Counted from the first letter of the stretch, positions 39,200 through 48,899 are shown. The stretch: DNA of 64,000 nucleotides from Rugamonas sp. A1-17 (GCA_025548565.1 JAJLPB010000001.1:620001-684000), one strand, 5' to 3'. Made by a program: numbers and translations. Notes: generated by a model from the sequence alone, not told the origin.

Positions 39200-40396
39200 A
39201 TGGCTAACACGACTCCCGACAATTCCTCTTCCTCCGAAACCCGCGTCGCGGCGGTGGCCGCCGCCGCTGCCGCGGCAGCCGTCGCCGCGGCGGCGCCCAC
39301 CGCGCCGGCGCCCGACCGGCGCGCGCAGATTCTGTCGGCGATCGCGTTCTCGTTCGTGGCGCTGGTCGGTGTGCTGATCGTTTTGTATGCGTGGCGGCTG
39401 CCGCCGTTCAGCAGCGCCATCGTCTCCACCGAGAACGCGCTGGTGCGCGGCCAGGTCACACTGATCGGCACGCAGCTGCCCGGCTACGTGGTGGATGTGC
39501 GGGTGCAGGATTTCCAGCAGGTGAAGCAGGGCGATTTGCTGGTGCTGATCGACGACCGTATCTACCAGCAGCGCTACGAACAGGCGCAGGCGCAGCTGGC
39601 GGCGCAGAAGGCGGCGCTGGCCAACTGGGAGCAGGCGCGCCGCACGGCGGAAGCGGGTGTGGCGCTGAACCAGGCCACGCTGGCCAACGCGGAAGCGCAA
39701 GCCGCCAAGTCGGTGGCCGATTTGAGCCGCGTGAATTCGCTGGCGGCCGATGGCTCGTTGTCGGTGCGCGAGCAGGATTCGTCCAAGGCGGCCAAGGTGC
39801 AGACGGCTGCGGCGGTGTCGCAGGCGCGCGCCAGCCTGGAGATCGCGAAGCAGCAGGTGCAGACGGTGGTGGTGAACAAGCTGTCGCTGGAGGCGGCGGT
39901 GGCCAATGCGACGGCCGCGCTGAAGGCCGCCAAGGTGGACCTGGATAACACGCGCATCACGGCGCCGGAGGATGGGCAGCTGGGGCAGGTCACGGTGCGC
40001 AAGGGCGCCTACGTCAACACCGGCGCGCAGTTGATGGGATTGGTGCCGCGCCAGCTGTGGGTGATCGCCAATTTGAAGGAGACGCAGATGAATGGCGTGC
40101 AGGTCGGCCAGAGCGCCACCTTCAAGGTCGATGCGCTGGATGGGGCGCTGTTGACCGGGCAGGTGGAGCGAATTTCGCCGGCCACCGGTTCCGAGTTCAG
40201 CGTGCTGCCGGCCGATAATGCGACCGGCAACTATGTGAAGATCGCGCAGCGCATCCCGGTGCGCATCCGTATCGATCCGGGCCAGGCCAAGGCGCGCAGG
40301 CTGGCGCCGGGGATGTCGGTGGTGGTCAGCATCGATACGTCTGCGGTGTTGGACGACGCTGCCGCCCAGGCCAGGCATGCTGGAGCCAAGCCATGA
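39200..40396 (+). CDS. HlyD/EmrA-type membrane fusion protein
   Basis: A 398-residue periplasmic adaptor. It has an unusual Ala-rich cytoplasmic head (about residues 13-38, nearly all Ala and Val), one inner-membrane helix (AIAFSFVALVGVLIVLYAW), a lipoyl half (GYVVDVRVQDFQQVKQGDLL), a long alpha-hairpin (about 120-230), and a beta-barrel ending in PGMSVVVSIDTSAV. It connects the MFS pump to the outer-membrane channel. The stop overlaps the next gene by four bases (ATGA). Confidence 0.92.
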   Translation: MANTTPDNSSSSETRVAAVAAAAAAAAVAAAAPTAPAPDRRAQILSAIAFSFVALVGVLIVLYAWRLPPFSSAIVSTENALVRGQVTLIGTQLPGYVVDVRVQDFQQVKQGDLLVLIDDRIYQQRYEQAQAQLAAQKAALANWEQARRTAEAGVALNQATLANAEAQAAKSVADLSRVNSLAADGSLSVREQDSSKAAKVQTAAAVSQARASLEIAKQQVQTVVVNKLSLEAAVANATAALKAAKVDLDNTRITAPEDGQLGQVTVRKGAYVNTGAQLMGLVPRQLWVIANLKETQMNGVQVGQSATFKVDALDGALLTGQVERISPATGSEFSVLPADNATGNYVKIAQRIPVRIRIDPGQAKARRLAPGMSVVVSIDTSAVLDDAAAQARHAGAKP

Positions 40397-41901
40397 GAGG
40401 CCGCGCAGCACCCGCGCGCCAGCCCGGCACGCAGCGGCTTGCCGCGCGGACGTCGCAGCTCGCCGCGCGTACGCCGCTGGCCGCCGCAAAGACTTCGCAG
40501 CTCGCCGCACGGACTTCGCGCGGCGCTGGCGCGGCCTCGCTTGCCGTGGCGCTGGTGCTGGCCGGCTGCGCTGCCAAGGCGCCGCTGCCGCCCGCGTCGT
40601 CCTTGCAGATGCCGGCCGCATGGCGCACCGCCGCTGAAGCGGGGCAGGGCGCCGCTGTCGCAGCCCAATGGTGGCAAGCGTTTGGCGACCCCGCACTGAG
40701 CGCGTTGGTGGCCGCCGCACTGGAACACAACGGCGACCTGCGCATCGCCCGCGCCCGCGTGGCGCAGTACCGCGCGCTGGTGGGCGTGGCCGCCGCCGGC
40801 CAGAAGCCCAACGTTATCGTCGACACCGCGCCGACCCGCGCGCGCCAGTTGGCCTACAACGGCGTCCCCTACGTCACCAACGTCTACCAGGCCGAGTTCC
40901 AGGCCAGTTATGAAGTCGACGTGTGGGGCCGCCTGGCCGCGCTGACCGACGCCGCCACCGCCACCTATCAATCGGAGCAGGCCAACGCCGATGCCGCCGC
41001 GCTGTCGATCGCCGCCACCGTGGCATCGGGCTACCTGAACCTGCGCGGCCTGGACGCCCAGTTGGCGCTGACCGAAGCCACATTGAAGCTGCGCGAGGAA
41101 TCGTGCGACCTGGCCAAGCGCCAGTTCGACGTCGGCTACAGCTCGCGGCTGGAATGGCTGCAGGCGCAGGCCGAATACCAGACCACCGCCGAGCAGGTGC
41201 CGCAGCTGAAACGCTCCATCTTCGAACAGGAAAATGCGCTATCGATACTCACCGGTGGCAATCCCGGCCCGGTCGCACGCGGGCTGGAACTGGCGCAGTT
41301 GGCCGCGCCGCCCGTACCTGCGGGGCTGCCGTCCGAGCTGCTGCGCCGCAGGCCCGACATCGCCCGTGCGGAATTGAACCTGGTCGCGGCCAACGCCAAC
41401 CTGGCGGCCACGCGCGACCAACTGCTGCCGTCGTTCAAGCTGACGATGGTGGGCGGCGTGCAGAACCTGAAGTGGCACGATTTCGTCAACGCCCCGACGG
41501 CGCTGTGGCGCCTGACCGGCGCGGTGGCTGCGCCGGTGTTCGAGGGCGACCGCGTGCAGCACCAGACTGACGCCGTGGCGGCGCAGCGCGATCAATTGGT
41601 GTACGCCTACGAGAACGCGGTGCGCACCGCCTTCGCCGAAACCGACAACAGCCTGGGTGCATTGGCGCGGCTGAAGGAGCAGGCGGTGCAGAACGACGCG
41701 CGCCGCGCCACGGCGGCCGAAACGCTGCGCATCGCGCACAACCGCTATCGCAATGGCTACGCTTCGTATCTGGAGGAACTGGATGCCCAGCGCACGCTGT
41801 ACAACGCCGACGTCGGCCGCTTGCAGCTGAAGACGCGCATGCTGGTGGCGTCGGTGGATCTGTACCGCGCGATGGGCGGCGGCTGGGCGCCGCCGCCGTA
41901 A
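40393..41901 (+). CDS. Outer-membrane efflux lipoprotein (NodT family)
   Basis: A 502-residue TolC-like channel protein with two outer-membrane-efflux repeats. Family motifs include WWQAFGDPALSALVAAALEH, ASYEVDVWGRLAALTDAA and LLRRRPDIARAELNLVAANA. The lipobox LVLAGC ends a signal peptide preceded by an odd 45-residue basic N-terminus containing four copies of LAARTSQ-like sequence. Because the ATG overlaps the adaptor stop, this start is credible, although no other good start exists nearer the lipobox. Confidence 0.92.
   Translation: MRGRAAPARQPGTQRLAARTSQLAARTPLAAAKTSQLAARTSRGAGAASLAVALVLAGCAAKAPLPPASSLQMPAAWRTAAEAGQGAAVAAQWWQAFGDPALSALVAAALEHNGDLRIARARVAQYRALVGVAAAGQKPNVIVDTAPTRARQLAYNGVPYVTNVYQAEFQASYEVDVWGRLAALTDAATATYQSEQANADAAALSIAATVASGYLNLRGLDAQLALTEATLKLREESCDLAKRQFDVGYSSRLEWLQAQAEYQTTAEQVPQLKRSIFEQENALSILTGGNPGPVARGLELAQLAAPPVPAGLPSELLRRRPDIARAELNLVAANANLAATRDQLLPSFKLTMVGGVQNLKWHDFVNAPTALWRLTGAVAAPVFEGDRVQHQTDAVAAQRDQLVYAYENAVRTAFAETDNSLGALARLKEQAVQNDARRATAAETLRIAHNRYRNGYASYLEELDAQRTLYNADVGRLQLKTRMLVASVDLYRAMGGGWAPPP
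40438..40521 (+). repeat. Four imperfect 18-24 bp repeats in the N-terminal coding region
   Basis: Units at 40438-40458, 40459-40476, 40477-40500 and 40501-40521 each encode LAARTSQ, LAARTP, LAAAKTSQ or LAARTSR. They lengthen the positively charged region in front of the lipoprotein signal peptide. Confidence 0.7.
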
Positions 41902-41911
41902 GTCCGGTGGC

Positions 41912-42370
41912 TTATTTCACCGGGATGCACAGCTCCGCTTCGAACACGCCGGTGGCAGGGTCCATCGCGTAGTCGGCCGGATAGCGTTCGAAGCAGATGC
42001 CGGCGACAGCCTTGCCCTCGGCCTGCAACTGGCCGAAGAACTCGCCCCACGCCGCAGGCACCTGGTCGCCGGTGCCCTTGAACTTGGCGACGGCGTAGCG
42101 GCCGCCGGGAATGGTCGCCTCCTTGGCAGGCTCCTTGACCGGATAGTCGGCCGACACTTCCACGCAGGCGTCGTAGCGGCACTGGTCCGGCGGCGTGGTG
42201 GACGGATCGTCCTGCGCCACGCCGTAGGTGACCTTGTTCACCAGGCCGAAGGCCTTCTGCCACGGCGTGAACACCTCTTTCCAGAACTCGCCGATCGGCG
42301 CGCCGAACGGACCTTTGTAGCGCAGGTAGGCTACACGCACCGCCGGCAAATCCTTGACTTCATATTCCAT
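41912..42370 (-). CDS. GyrI-like small-molecule-binding protein
   Basis: A 152-residue stand-alone GyrI/SOUL-type effector-binding domain (AraC effector-binding superfamily): EVKDLPAVRVAYLRYKGPFG at the start, and PGGRYAVAKFKGTGDQVPAA near residue 95. Such proteins bind or sequester hydrophobic drugs or hydrolyse small ligands. It is the last gene of the TetR-OMF-MFP-RND operon (16 bases after the pump gene), in keeping with a drug-binding role. Start has GGAG. Confidence 0.88.
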   Translation of the reverse strand: MEYEVKDLPAVRVAYLRYKGPFGAPIGEFWKEVFTPWQKAFGLVNKVTYGVAQDDPSTTPPDQCRYDACVEVSADYPVKEPAKEATIPGGRYAVAKFKGTGDQVPAAWGEFFGQLQAEGKAVAGICFERYPADYAMDPATGVFEAELCIPVK

Positions 42371-42385
42371 GATGATCTCCTAATG

Positions 42386-45300
42386 TTAGTGGCCGCCGCC
42401 GGCGACTTTGCGCAGCGGCTGCACGGTTTCGTCAGGAGCAGGCGCCGGCTCGCGGCGCAGCTTGGCCATCAGGCGTTTCAGCAAGTGTTCCAGATCGTCG
42501 ATATAGGTGAACACGGCCGGTATCACCAGCAGGCTCAGTAACGTCGACGTGATCAACCCGCCGATCACCGTGATCGCCATCGGCGAACGGAAGCTAGGAT
42601 CTGCGCCCCAGCCCAGCGCCAGCGGCATCATGCCGGCGCCCATCGCGATGGTGGTCATCAGGATCGGGCGGCTGCGCTTGTGGCAGGCATCGACCAAAGC
42701 TTCGAAACGGCTCATGCCTTCCTGACGCGCCAGAATAGCATAATCAACCAACAAGATTGAGTTCTTCGTAACGATCCCCATCAACATAATCAGGCCGATC
42801 ATCGACGGCATCGACAGCGCGCGGCCGGTGACCAGCAGCGCCACGAAGGCGCCGCCGATCGACAGCGGCAGCGCGAACAGAATCGTCACCGGCTGCATGA
42901 AGTCCTTGAACAACAAGACCAGCACGCAGTAGATGCAGACCACGCCGATCAGCATGGCGATGCCGAAGCTGGCGAACAGCGACGCCATTTCCTGGGTGTC
43001 GCCCAGTTCCGCGATCCGCACCGACGGCGGCAGGTTCATCATGGTCGGCAGCGCGCGCGCCTCGGTGTTCACTTCACCCAGCGAGCGTTTGCCCAGCTCC
43101 ACTTCCAGCGTCACGTTGCGGCTGCGGTTCAGGCGATTGATCTGCGCCGGGCCGCTCTCCATCGTGATGGTGGCGACGGTGGCCAGCAGCACCGGGCCGT
43201 TCTTGCCCGGCACCGTCAGGCGGCCGATGGCTTCCAGGTCGGCGCGCACGGCGTCCGGCAGCTTGACGCGGATCGGCACCTGGCGTTCCGGCAGGTTCAT
43301 CTTGGTCAGGTCGGTGTCGTAGTCGCCGGCGGTGGCTACGCGCACAGTCTGGCCGATGGACGCGGCGGTCACGCCCAAATCGGCGGCCTTGGCGAAGTCC
43401 GGCGTGACGATAATCTCAGGCCGCACCAGCGAGGCGCTGGAGCGCACGTTGCCCACGCCTTTGAGCGTGCGCATTTCGCGCTCCACTTTCTGCGCCGTCT
43501 CCTTCAGCGCCACCGGGTCTTCGCTGCGCAGCACCAGCTGCATCTTGACGCCGTTGTCCGGCGGGCCGACCTTGAAGCGGGCGCCGGGAATGGCGCTGAG
43601 CTTCTGGCGGATTTCGCCTTCCAGGTCGGCCATCGATTCCTTGCGGTCGTTGCGGTGCGCGGTGGTCAGCGTCAGCACGGCGCTGCGCGCCTCTGCCGCC
43701 GCACCGGGCGCGAAGGCGTCGCCGCTGGAACCGCCGCCGATGGAGCTGAACACCGCCTTGATGCCTTTGACTTCCATCGCGGCCTTGCGGGCGCGTTCGG
43801 CGACCACGCGGGTTTCGGCCAGCGTGGAGCCGGGCGGCAGTTCCAGGTTGATCTGGGTCTGCGCGCGATCGGCCGCGGGAACGAAGCCAGTCGGCAGCAG
43901 GCCGACCAGCATGATCGAGCCAATGAAGAACGCGGCCGAGGCGATGGCCGTCACCAGCCGGTGCGACAGGCACCAGCGCATCACGCGGATGTAGCGGGTC
44001 ATCAGCCAGCCGTCTTTTGCTTCGGCGTGGACGACAGGCTTGAGGATGTAGGCCGCCATCATCGGCGTGAGCAAACGGGCCACCACCAGCGACGCCAGCA
44101 CCGCCACCACGGCGGTCCAGCCGAACTGCTTGAAGAACAGGCCCGGCACGCCGCCCATGAAGGCGGTCGGCAGGAACACGGCGACCAGCGCGAAGGTGGT
44201 GGCGATGACCGCCATGCCGATTTCGTCGGCCGCTTCCATCGCCGCCTCCATCGGGGTTTTACCCATGCGCAGGTGGCGCGCGATGTTTTCGATTTCGACG
44301 ATGGCATCGTCCACCAGCACGCCTACCACCAGCGCCATCGACAGCAGCGTGACGGTGTTGAGCGTGTAGCCGAACAGGTACAGGCCGAGGAAGGCCGGCA
44401 TCACCGACAGCGGCAGCGCGGCGGCGGCCACCAGCGTGGCGCGCCAGTCGCGCAGGAACCACCACACCACCAGCACCGCCAGCAGCGCGCCTTCGTACAG
44501 CAGCTCCATCGAGCCGTTGAAGTTCTCTTCGACCGGGAAGGCGTTGTCGATCACCGGTTTCAGTTCCACACGCGGATTGGCGCGGGCCAGTTCGGCGACG
44601 GCGGCGCGCGCCCCCTTGGCGACCGCCAGTTCGCTGGCGCCCTTGGTGCGGAAGATTTCAAAGCCGATCACCGGCACGCCGTCCTGCAGCGCGATGGCGC
44701 GCGGCTCGGAGACGGTGTCGGTCACGGTGGCCACCTGGTCGAGGCGCACGCGGCGGCCGTCGGCCAGCGGCAGTTCGATGGCGGCCAGCGAGGCCGCGCT
44801 CTGCACGGTGGCGATGGTGCGCACCGATTGCTCGGCGCCGCTGACGTCGCCGCGTCCGCCCGGCGCTTCCTTCTGCACCAGGCGCAGTTGGCGCGACACG
44901 TCCAGCGCGGACACGCGCAGCGCGGCCATGCGGGCGTCGTCCAGCTCCACGCGGATCTCGCGCTTCACGCCGCCCACGCGCTTGACCGCACCCACGCCGG
45001 GCACCGCCAGCAGGCGCTTGGAAACGGCGTTGTCGACGAACCAGCTCAGTTCCTGGTTGTCCATCTTCTCGCCGGGCGTCTTGGCTGCGGCGGCGGTGAA
45101 GGTCATGATCACGCGGCCGGCGGTGGAGGCCTTGGTCACGGTCGGGTCGCGCAGCTCGGCCGGCATGTCGGCCTTGACGCGGGCCACCGCGTCGCGCACC
45201 TCGTTGACGGCGTCGGAGATCGGCTTCTCAAGAATGAATTCCACGGTGGTGGTGGAGACGCCGTCCAGCACCGTGGTGTAGATGTTCTTGATGCCTTGCA

Positions 45301-45520
45301 GCGTGGCGACCGAATCCTCGATCTTGCGCGCCACTTCGGTTTCCAGCTGGGCCGGTGCGCTGCCGTCCAGCGTGGCGGTGACGGTGACGATGGGCAGTTC
45401 GATGTCAGGGAAGTCCTGCACCGGATTGGCCTTGAAGGCCATCAGCCCGGCCAGCGTCAGCAGCGCGAACAGCATGATCGCCGGGATCGGGTTCTTGATC
45501 GATAGGGAGGAGAAGTTCAT
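42386..45520 (-). CDS. RND multidrug efflux permease (HAE1/AcrB-like)
   Basis: A 1044-residue proton-driven inner-membrane pump with the usual 12 helices and two large periplasmic loops. Its opening MNFSSLSIKNPIPAIMLFAL is typical, as is the helix-4 proton relay GVLVDDAIVEIENIARHLRM with paired aspartates. GIVTKNSILLVDYAILARQE is conserved in helix 10-11. It is the expected length. Operon order TetR, OMF, MFP, RND suggests one regulated tripartite pump. The substrate range cannot be told from sequence. Confidence 0.96.
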   Translation of the reverse strand: MNFSSLSIKNPIPAIMLFALLTLAGLMAFKANPVQDFPDIELPIVTVTATLDGSAPAQLETEVARKIEDSVATLQGIKNIYTTVLDGVSTTTVEFILEKPISDAVNEVRDAVARVKADMPAELRDPTVTKASTAGRVIMTFTAAAAKTPGEKMDNQELSWFVDNAVSKRLLAVPGVGAVKRVGGVKREIRVELDDARMAALRVSALDVSRQLRLVQKEAPGGRGDVSGAEQSVRTIATVQSAASLAAIELPLADGRRVRLDQVATVTDTVSEPRAIALQDGVPVIGFEIFRTKGASELAVAKGARAAVAELARANPRVELKPVIDNAFPVEENFNGSMELLYEGALLAVLVVWWFLRDWRATLVAAAALPLSVMPAFLGLYLFGYTLNTVTLLSMALVVGVLVDDAIVEIENIARHLRMGKTPMEAAMEAADEIGMAVIATTFALVAVFLPTAFMGGVPGLFFKQFGWTAVVAVLASLVVARLLTPMMAAYILKPVVHAEAKDGWLMTRYIRVMRWCLSHRLVTAIASAAFFIGSIMLVGLLPTGFVPAADRAQTQINLELPPGSTLAETRVVAERARKAAMEVKGIKAVFSSIGGGSSGDAFAPGAAAEARSAVLTLTTAHRNDRKESMADLEGEIRQKLSAIPGARFKVGPPDNGVKMQLVLRSEDPVALKETAQKVEREMRTLKGVGNVRSSASLVRPEIIVTPDFAKAADLGVTAASIGQTVRVATAGDYDTDLTKMNLPERQVPIRVKLPDAVRADLEAIGRLTVPGKNGPVLLATVATITMESGPAQINRLNRSRNVTLEVELGKRSLGEVNTEARALPTMMNLPPSVRIAELGDTQEMASLFASFGIAMLIGVVCIYCVLVLLFKDFMQPVTILFALPLSIGGAFVALLVTGRALSMPSMIGLIMLMGIVTKNSILLVDYAILARQEGMSRFEALVDACHKRSRPILMTTIAMGAGMMPLALGWGADPSFRSPMAITVIGGLITSTLLSLLVIPAVFTYIDDLEHLLKRLMAKLRREPAPAPDETVQPLRKVAGGGH

Positions 45521-45529
45521 GGCGCGTCC

Positions 45530-46705
45530 TTACTTGGCTGCCAGCTTATTGGCCTGTTTTTCGGCCGGCGCGGTCTCGGCGACGTTGTGTACCAGGTCGC
45601 CGTCGTTGAGGAAGCCGGCGCCGCGCACCACCACCTGCGTGTCGGCGGTCAGGCCGCCCAGCACTTCGATGCGGTCGCCCAGGCGGCGGCCCGGCTGCAC
45701 CTTGATCTGGCTGACATGCTGGTCGGCGTTGAGGCGGAACACGAAACTGAAGCCGTCGCGCACCACGATGGATTGCTGCGGCACCGTTATCGCATCCGAC
45801 GTGCCCAGTTCGAACTGGCCGCTGGCGAACATGCCGGCCTTGAACGGCGCGTCCTTGGCGCCGGCGCTGGCCGGCAGGTCGACGTAGACCAGCGCGGAGC
45901 GAGTCTGCGCATCGACGGTTGGCGCGATCATGCGCACCTTGCCGGTGACTTCGCTGCCGTTGGCCGCTTTGACGACGGCGCCGGTGCCGGTCTTCAGGTT
46001 GCGCAGGTCGGCGGCCACCACTTCGGCGCGCCATTCGAGGCGGCCCTGGCGGATCATGCGGAACAGTTCTGTGCCGGGGCCGGAGACCGCGCCCACGGTG
46101 GCGTTGTTGGTGCGGGCCGAGATAATGCCGTTGTCCGGCGCCACGACCCTGGTGTACTTGAGGCGCAGCTGCTGGCTGGCCAGCGCCGCCTTGGCCGAGG
46201 CGATGCGGGCGTTGGCGGTCTGCTCGGCGGTGGTGTATTGGCTGATCTGCTGCGCGCTCAGGGCGCCGGTGTTTTGCAGCGTGCGCGCGCGGGCCGCGTT
46301 GGCGACGGCGTCGGCGGCGTTGGCTTCGGCCTCCTGCACAGCGGCCTTGGCCTGTGCCAGGTCGGCGTTGACGGTATCGGCCGAGAACACGGCCAGCACG
46401 TCGCCGGCCTTGACCACGTCGCCGACGTTGACGCGCACTTCGGTCAGGCGCAGGCCGTTCGATTCGCTGCTGACGCTTGCTTCCTGCCAGGCCGCGACGT
46501 TGCCGTTGGCGGCCAGATTGATCGGCAGGCGCGCGGCCGAGGGCTTGGTGGTGGTGACGGTCAGCGCAGGCTTGGCGGTTTCCGCCTTCTTGTCGTCGGC
46601 GGCCTGGGTGGCGGACGGGTAGAACGCCATGCCGGCGCCGCCGATGACAAATACCGCCAGCAGTGCGTAGGCGACGGGCTTCAGATTGGTTTTCAGTTTT
46701 TTCAT
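45530..46705 (-). CDS. RND periplasmic adaptor (membrane fusion protein)
   Basis: A 391-residue adaptor for the RND pump. It has an N-terminal membrane helix (NLKPVAYALLAVFVIGGAGM), a lipoyl part (RVNVGDVVKAGDVLAVFSAD), a coiled hairpin (about 115-180) and a beta-barrel region with PFKAGMFASGQFELG. A GTG at 46714 is an alternative start. Nine bases separate it from the permease gene. Confidence 0.93.
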   Translation of the reverse strand: MKKLKTNLKPVAYALLAVFVIGGAGMAFYPSATQAADDKKAETAKPALTVTTTKPSAARLPINLAANGNVAAWQEASVSSESNGLRLTEVRVNVGDVVKAGDVLAVFSADTVNADLAQAKAAVQEAEANAADAVANAARARTLQNTGALSAQQISQYTTAEQTANARIASAKAALASQQLRLKYTRVVAPDNGIISARTNNATVGAVSGPGTELFRMIRQGRLEWRAEVVAADLRNLKTGTGAVVKAANGSEVTGKVRMIAPTVDAQTRSALVYVDLPASAGAKDAPFKAGMFASGQFELGTSDAITVPQQSIVVRDGFSFVFRLNADQHVSQIKVQPGRRLGDRIEVLGGLTADTQVVVRGAGFLNDGDLVHNVAETAPAEKQANKLAAK

Positions 46706-46717
46706 GATATGCACAAG

Positions 46718-48148
46718 TTAGTTGGCGCTGGCGACAGCGGGAGCGCCGTCGGTCGGGGCGGTCCAGCCGCCGCCGGCCGCGCGGTACAGCGCGACCCAGG
46801 CGGCGCTGCGTTCGCGCTGCAGGTTGATGACGGTTTGTTCGGCGGCCAGGCGGGTGCGGCGCGCGTCTTCCAGTTCGAACAGGCTGGCCAGCCCGTTCTT
46901 GTAGCGGTCTTCGACGGCGGTGTAGTTGACGCGGTAGCCGTCCAGCGCTGCCTGCGCGTCGGCGGCGCGCGCGCCGGTGGCGTCCAGGTTGACCAGCGCC
47001 TGTTCCACTTCGCTCACGGCCTGGCGCACGGCGGCGCGGTAGCTGGAGACGGCGGCGTCGTAGCGCGCGCTGGCCGCGTCGACGTTGGCGCGGCGCTTGC
47101 CCGCGTCGAAGATCGGCAGCGACATCGAGACCGGGCCGATGGTCCAGGTGTCGGTGCCGGTGTTGACGCCACCGGAGCGGAAGTTGCCATAGCCGATGGA
47201 GCCGGACAAGGCCAGGCGCGGATAGCGCTGCGCCTGCGCGCTGCCGACGTCGGCGCTGGCGGCGGTGACCTCGCGTTCGGCGGTGAAGACGTCGGGCCGC
47301 TGGTTCAGTGTTTGCGCCGGCAGTTCGGCGATGGCGATGGCCGGCGCGCTGGCGGCGGCGCCAACGGCGGCCGCTGCGCCGTCGGCCAACTTGCGGCGCA
47401 GCTCAGGTTCGGCGACGGCGGTCAGCGCCACCAGCGCCTTGACGTTGACGTCGCAGGCGGCGCGTTGGGTGATGTAGCGGTTGTTGCCGTCGGCCGCGCT
47501 GGCACGCGCCAGCGCCAGGTTGGCCGGCGACTGGAAGCCTGCCTTGGCGCTCAGCTCCGTCAGGCGCGCGGTGTCGGCGCGCGAGGTGGCGTCCTGTTTT
47601 GCCACCGCCAGCAGCTGCTCGCAGGCGCGCAGGCCGTAGTATTGATTGGCCACTTCGGCCGCCACCGAAACGCGGGCGTCATGCCAGCCGGCGTGGGCGC
47701 TGTCCAGGCGCGCCTGCGCCGCATCGCGCGCTGCGCGGTTGCCGCCGAACAGATCGATCTCCCACGAAGCCTGCAAGGCCGCCTGCGAGGTGGTCCCCGT
47801 CGGCACGGTCGATTGCTGGTTGGAGCGGTTGACGCTCGCCGATGCGTCCAGCGACGGCGCCAGCGCGGCGCCGGCGCCCACGCGCTCGGCGCGCGATTGC
47901 GCGATGCGCGAACCGGCCGTGGCGATGGTCGGGCTGACCGCCTGCGCCGATTCGATCAGCTGAACCAGCAGCGCGTCGGCCTGGTGGCTCCACCACGTGG
48001 CCAGGTCGGCCTGGCTGCCATTGTGCGGCAACGGCGCCTGCCATTGCTGCGGCGCTTGCGCGGCCACGTGCGGCGCGGGAGCCTGCGTGGCGCAGGCGCT
48101 CAGCGACGCGGCGACGGCCAATGCCGCCGCGCGTAGGAATATCTTCAT
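46718..48148 (-). CDS. Outer-membrane efflux lipoprotein of the RND system
   Basis: A 476-residue NodT-type outer-membrane factor. It has a signal peptide with lipobox LSACATQ, WWSHQADALLVQLIESAQAV, and repeats such as ALQASWEIDLFGGNRAARDA typical of the channel family. The start at 48148 lies just two bases after the TetR gene stop, showing operon structure; an open frame reaching 48601 is an overlap with tetR and is rejected. Confidence 0.93.
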   Translation of the reverse strand: MKIFLRAAALAVAASLSACATQAPAPHVAAQAPQQWQAPLPHNGSQADLATWWSHQADALLVQLIESAQAVSPTIATAGSRIAQSRAERVGAGAALAPSLDASASVNRSNQQSTVPTGTTSQAALQASWEIDLFGGNRAARDAAQARLDSAHAGWHDARVSVAAEVANQYYGLRACEQLLAVAKQDATSRADTARLTELSAKAGFQSPANLALARASAADGNNRYITQRAACDVNVKALVALTAVAEPELRRKLADGAAAAVGAAASAPAIAIAELPAQTLNQRPDVFTAEREVTAASADVGSAQAQRYPRLALSGSIGYGNFRSGGVNTGTDTWTIGPVSMSLPIFDAGKRRANVDAASARYDAAVSSYRAAVRQAVSEVEQALVNLDATGARAADAQAALDGYRVNYTAVEDRYKNGLASLFELEDARRTRLAAEQTVINLQRERSAAWVALYRAAGGGWTAPTDGAPAVASAN

Positions 48149-48150
48149 GG

Positions 48151-48843
48151 TTATCCTTGTTGAAGTTTGGATCTCTCGGCGAGCACCAGGGCTTCGGCAA
48201 AGCCGACCAGGTACTGCGCCCACTTTTCTATCGCTTCCGGTCCGTCCAGCAGGTGCGGCGTGATCGAGGCGATGATGTCGCGTCCGACCATCATCTGCAC
48301 CGCCATGCCGACCAGGGCATAGGCCAGCCGGTGCACGTCGTCGGTCGGCTGCGCCACACCCAGGTGACGGCACAGCGCATCGACCAGCGCCAGGTGTTCC
48401 GGCTTGATGTTGTTGTCGATCTCCTGCTGCCACAGGCCTGTCGGCTCCAGCATCTCCCGGTAAAACAAACGCAGCATCAGCTGCGCATCGCCGCCCGCCG
48501 TCAGCGGCGCCAGCATCTGCCGGTAGTAACCCTCCAGCGTTTGCCGCAATGTGAAGTGCGGCTGCGCGAACTGCGCGATATTGTCCGGCTCCGGCTGGCA
48601 CATGAAGCTGAAGCAGGCCTGGTACAGCCCCGCCTTATCGCCGAAGTAGTAGCTGATCGCGGCAACGTTGGCACTGGCCGCCTGGGCGATCTCGCGCGTC
48701 GACGTCTTGGAAAAGCCCTGCGCGGCGAACAGGCGCATGGCCGCCTGCAGCAGCCGCTCGCGCGATTGCTCGCCGTCGGAACGTGGCTTGCGGCCGTCGT
48801 CGGCTGGCTGGCTGGTATCGATGGAAGTAGGTTTAGCGTTCAT
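48151..48843 (-). CDS. TetR/AcrR family repressor (CecR-like) of the RND operon
   Basis: About 230 residues. The N-terminal TetR DNA-binding domain shows ERLLQAAMRLFAAQGFSKTS and TREIAQAASANVAAISYYFG. The C-terminal part (YRQMLAPLTAGGDAQLMLRL onward) resembles the DUF1956 ligand domain of CecR/YbiH. Starts at 48873, 48852 and 48843 are open. The first lies inside the operator-like inverted repeat, so a later one is preferred. It should repress its own operon, including the pump. Confidence 0.9.
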   Translation of the reverse strand: MNAKPTSIDTSQPADDGRKPRSDGEQSRERLLQAAMRLFAAQGFSKTSTREIAQAASANVAAISYYFGDKAGLYQACFSFMCQPEPDNIAQFAQPHFTLRQTLEGYYRQMLAPLTAGGDAQLMLRLFYREMLEPTGLWQQEIDNNIKPEHLALVDALCRHLGVAQPTDDVHRLAYALVGMAVQMMVGRDIIASITPHLLDGPEAIEKWAQYLVGFAEALVLAERSKLQQG

Positions 48844-48865
48844 GGGCGGCATTACATCACATAAT

Positions 48866-48899
48866 TTAAACAATTGATATAACTAAATCAGTTGTTTAA
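48866..48899. promoter_or_regulatory. TetR-type operator: 13-bp inverted repeat
   Basis: TTAAACAATTGAT, then eight bases, then ATCAGTTGTTTAA, matching in 12 of 13 pairs. It sits directly upstream of the tetR gene, in a short AT-rich region between tetR and the divergent DUF1800 gene. It is the natural autoregulatory site and could also influence the opposite genes. Confidence 0.7.

Noticed and set aside
43655..45505. 616-codon plus-strand frame opposite the RND pump
   Set aside because: Antisense to a full-length, well-conserved RND permease; His/Gly/Gln-rich shadow sequence.
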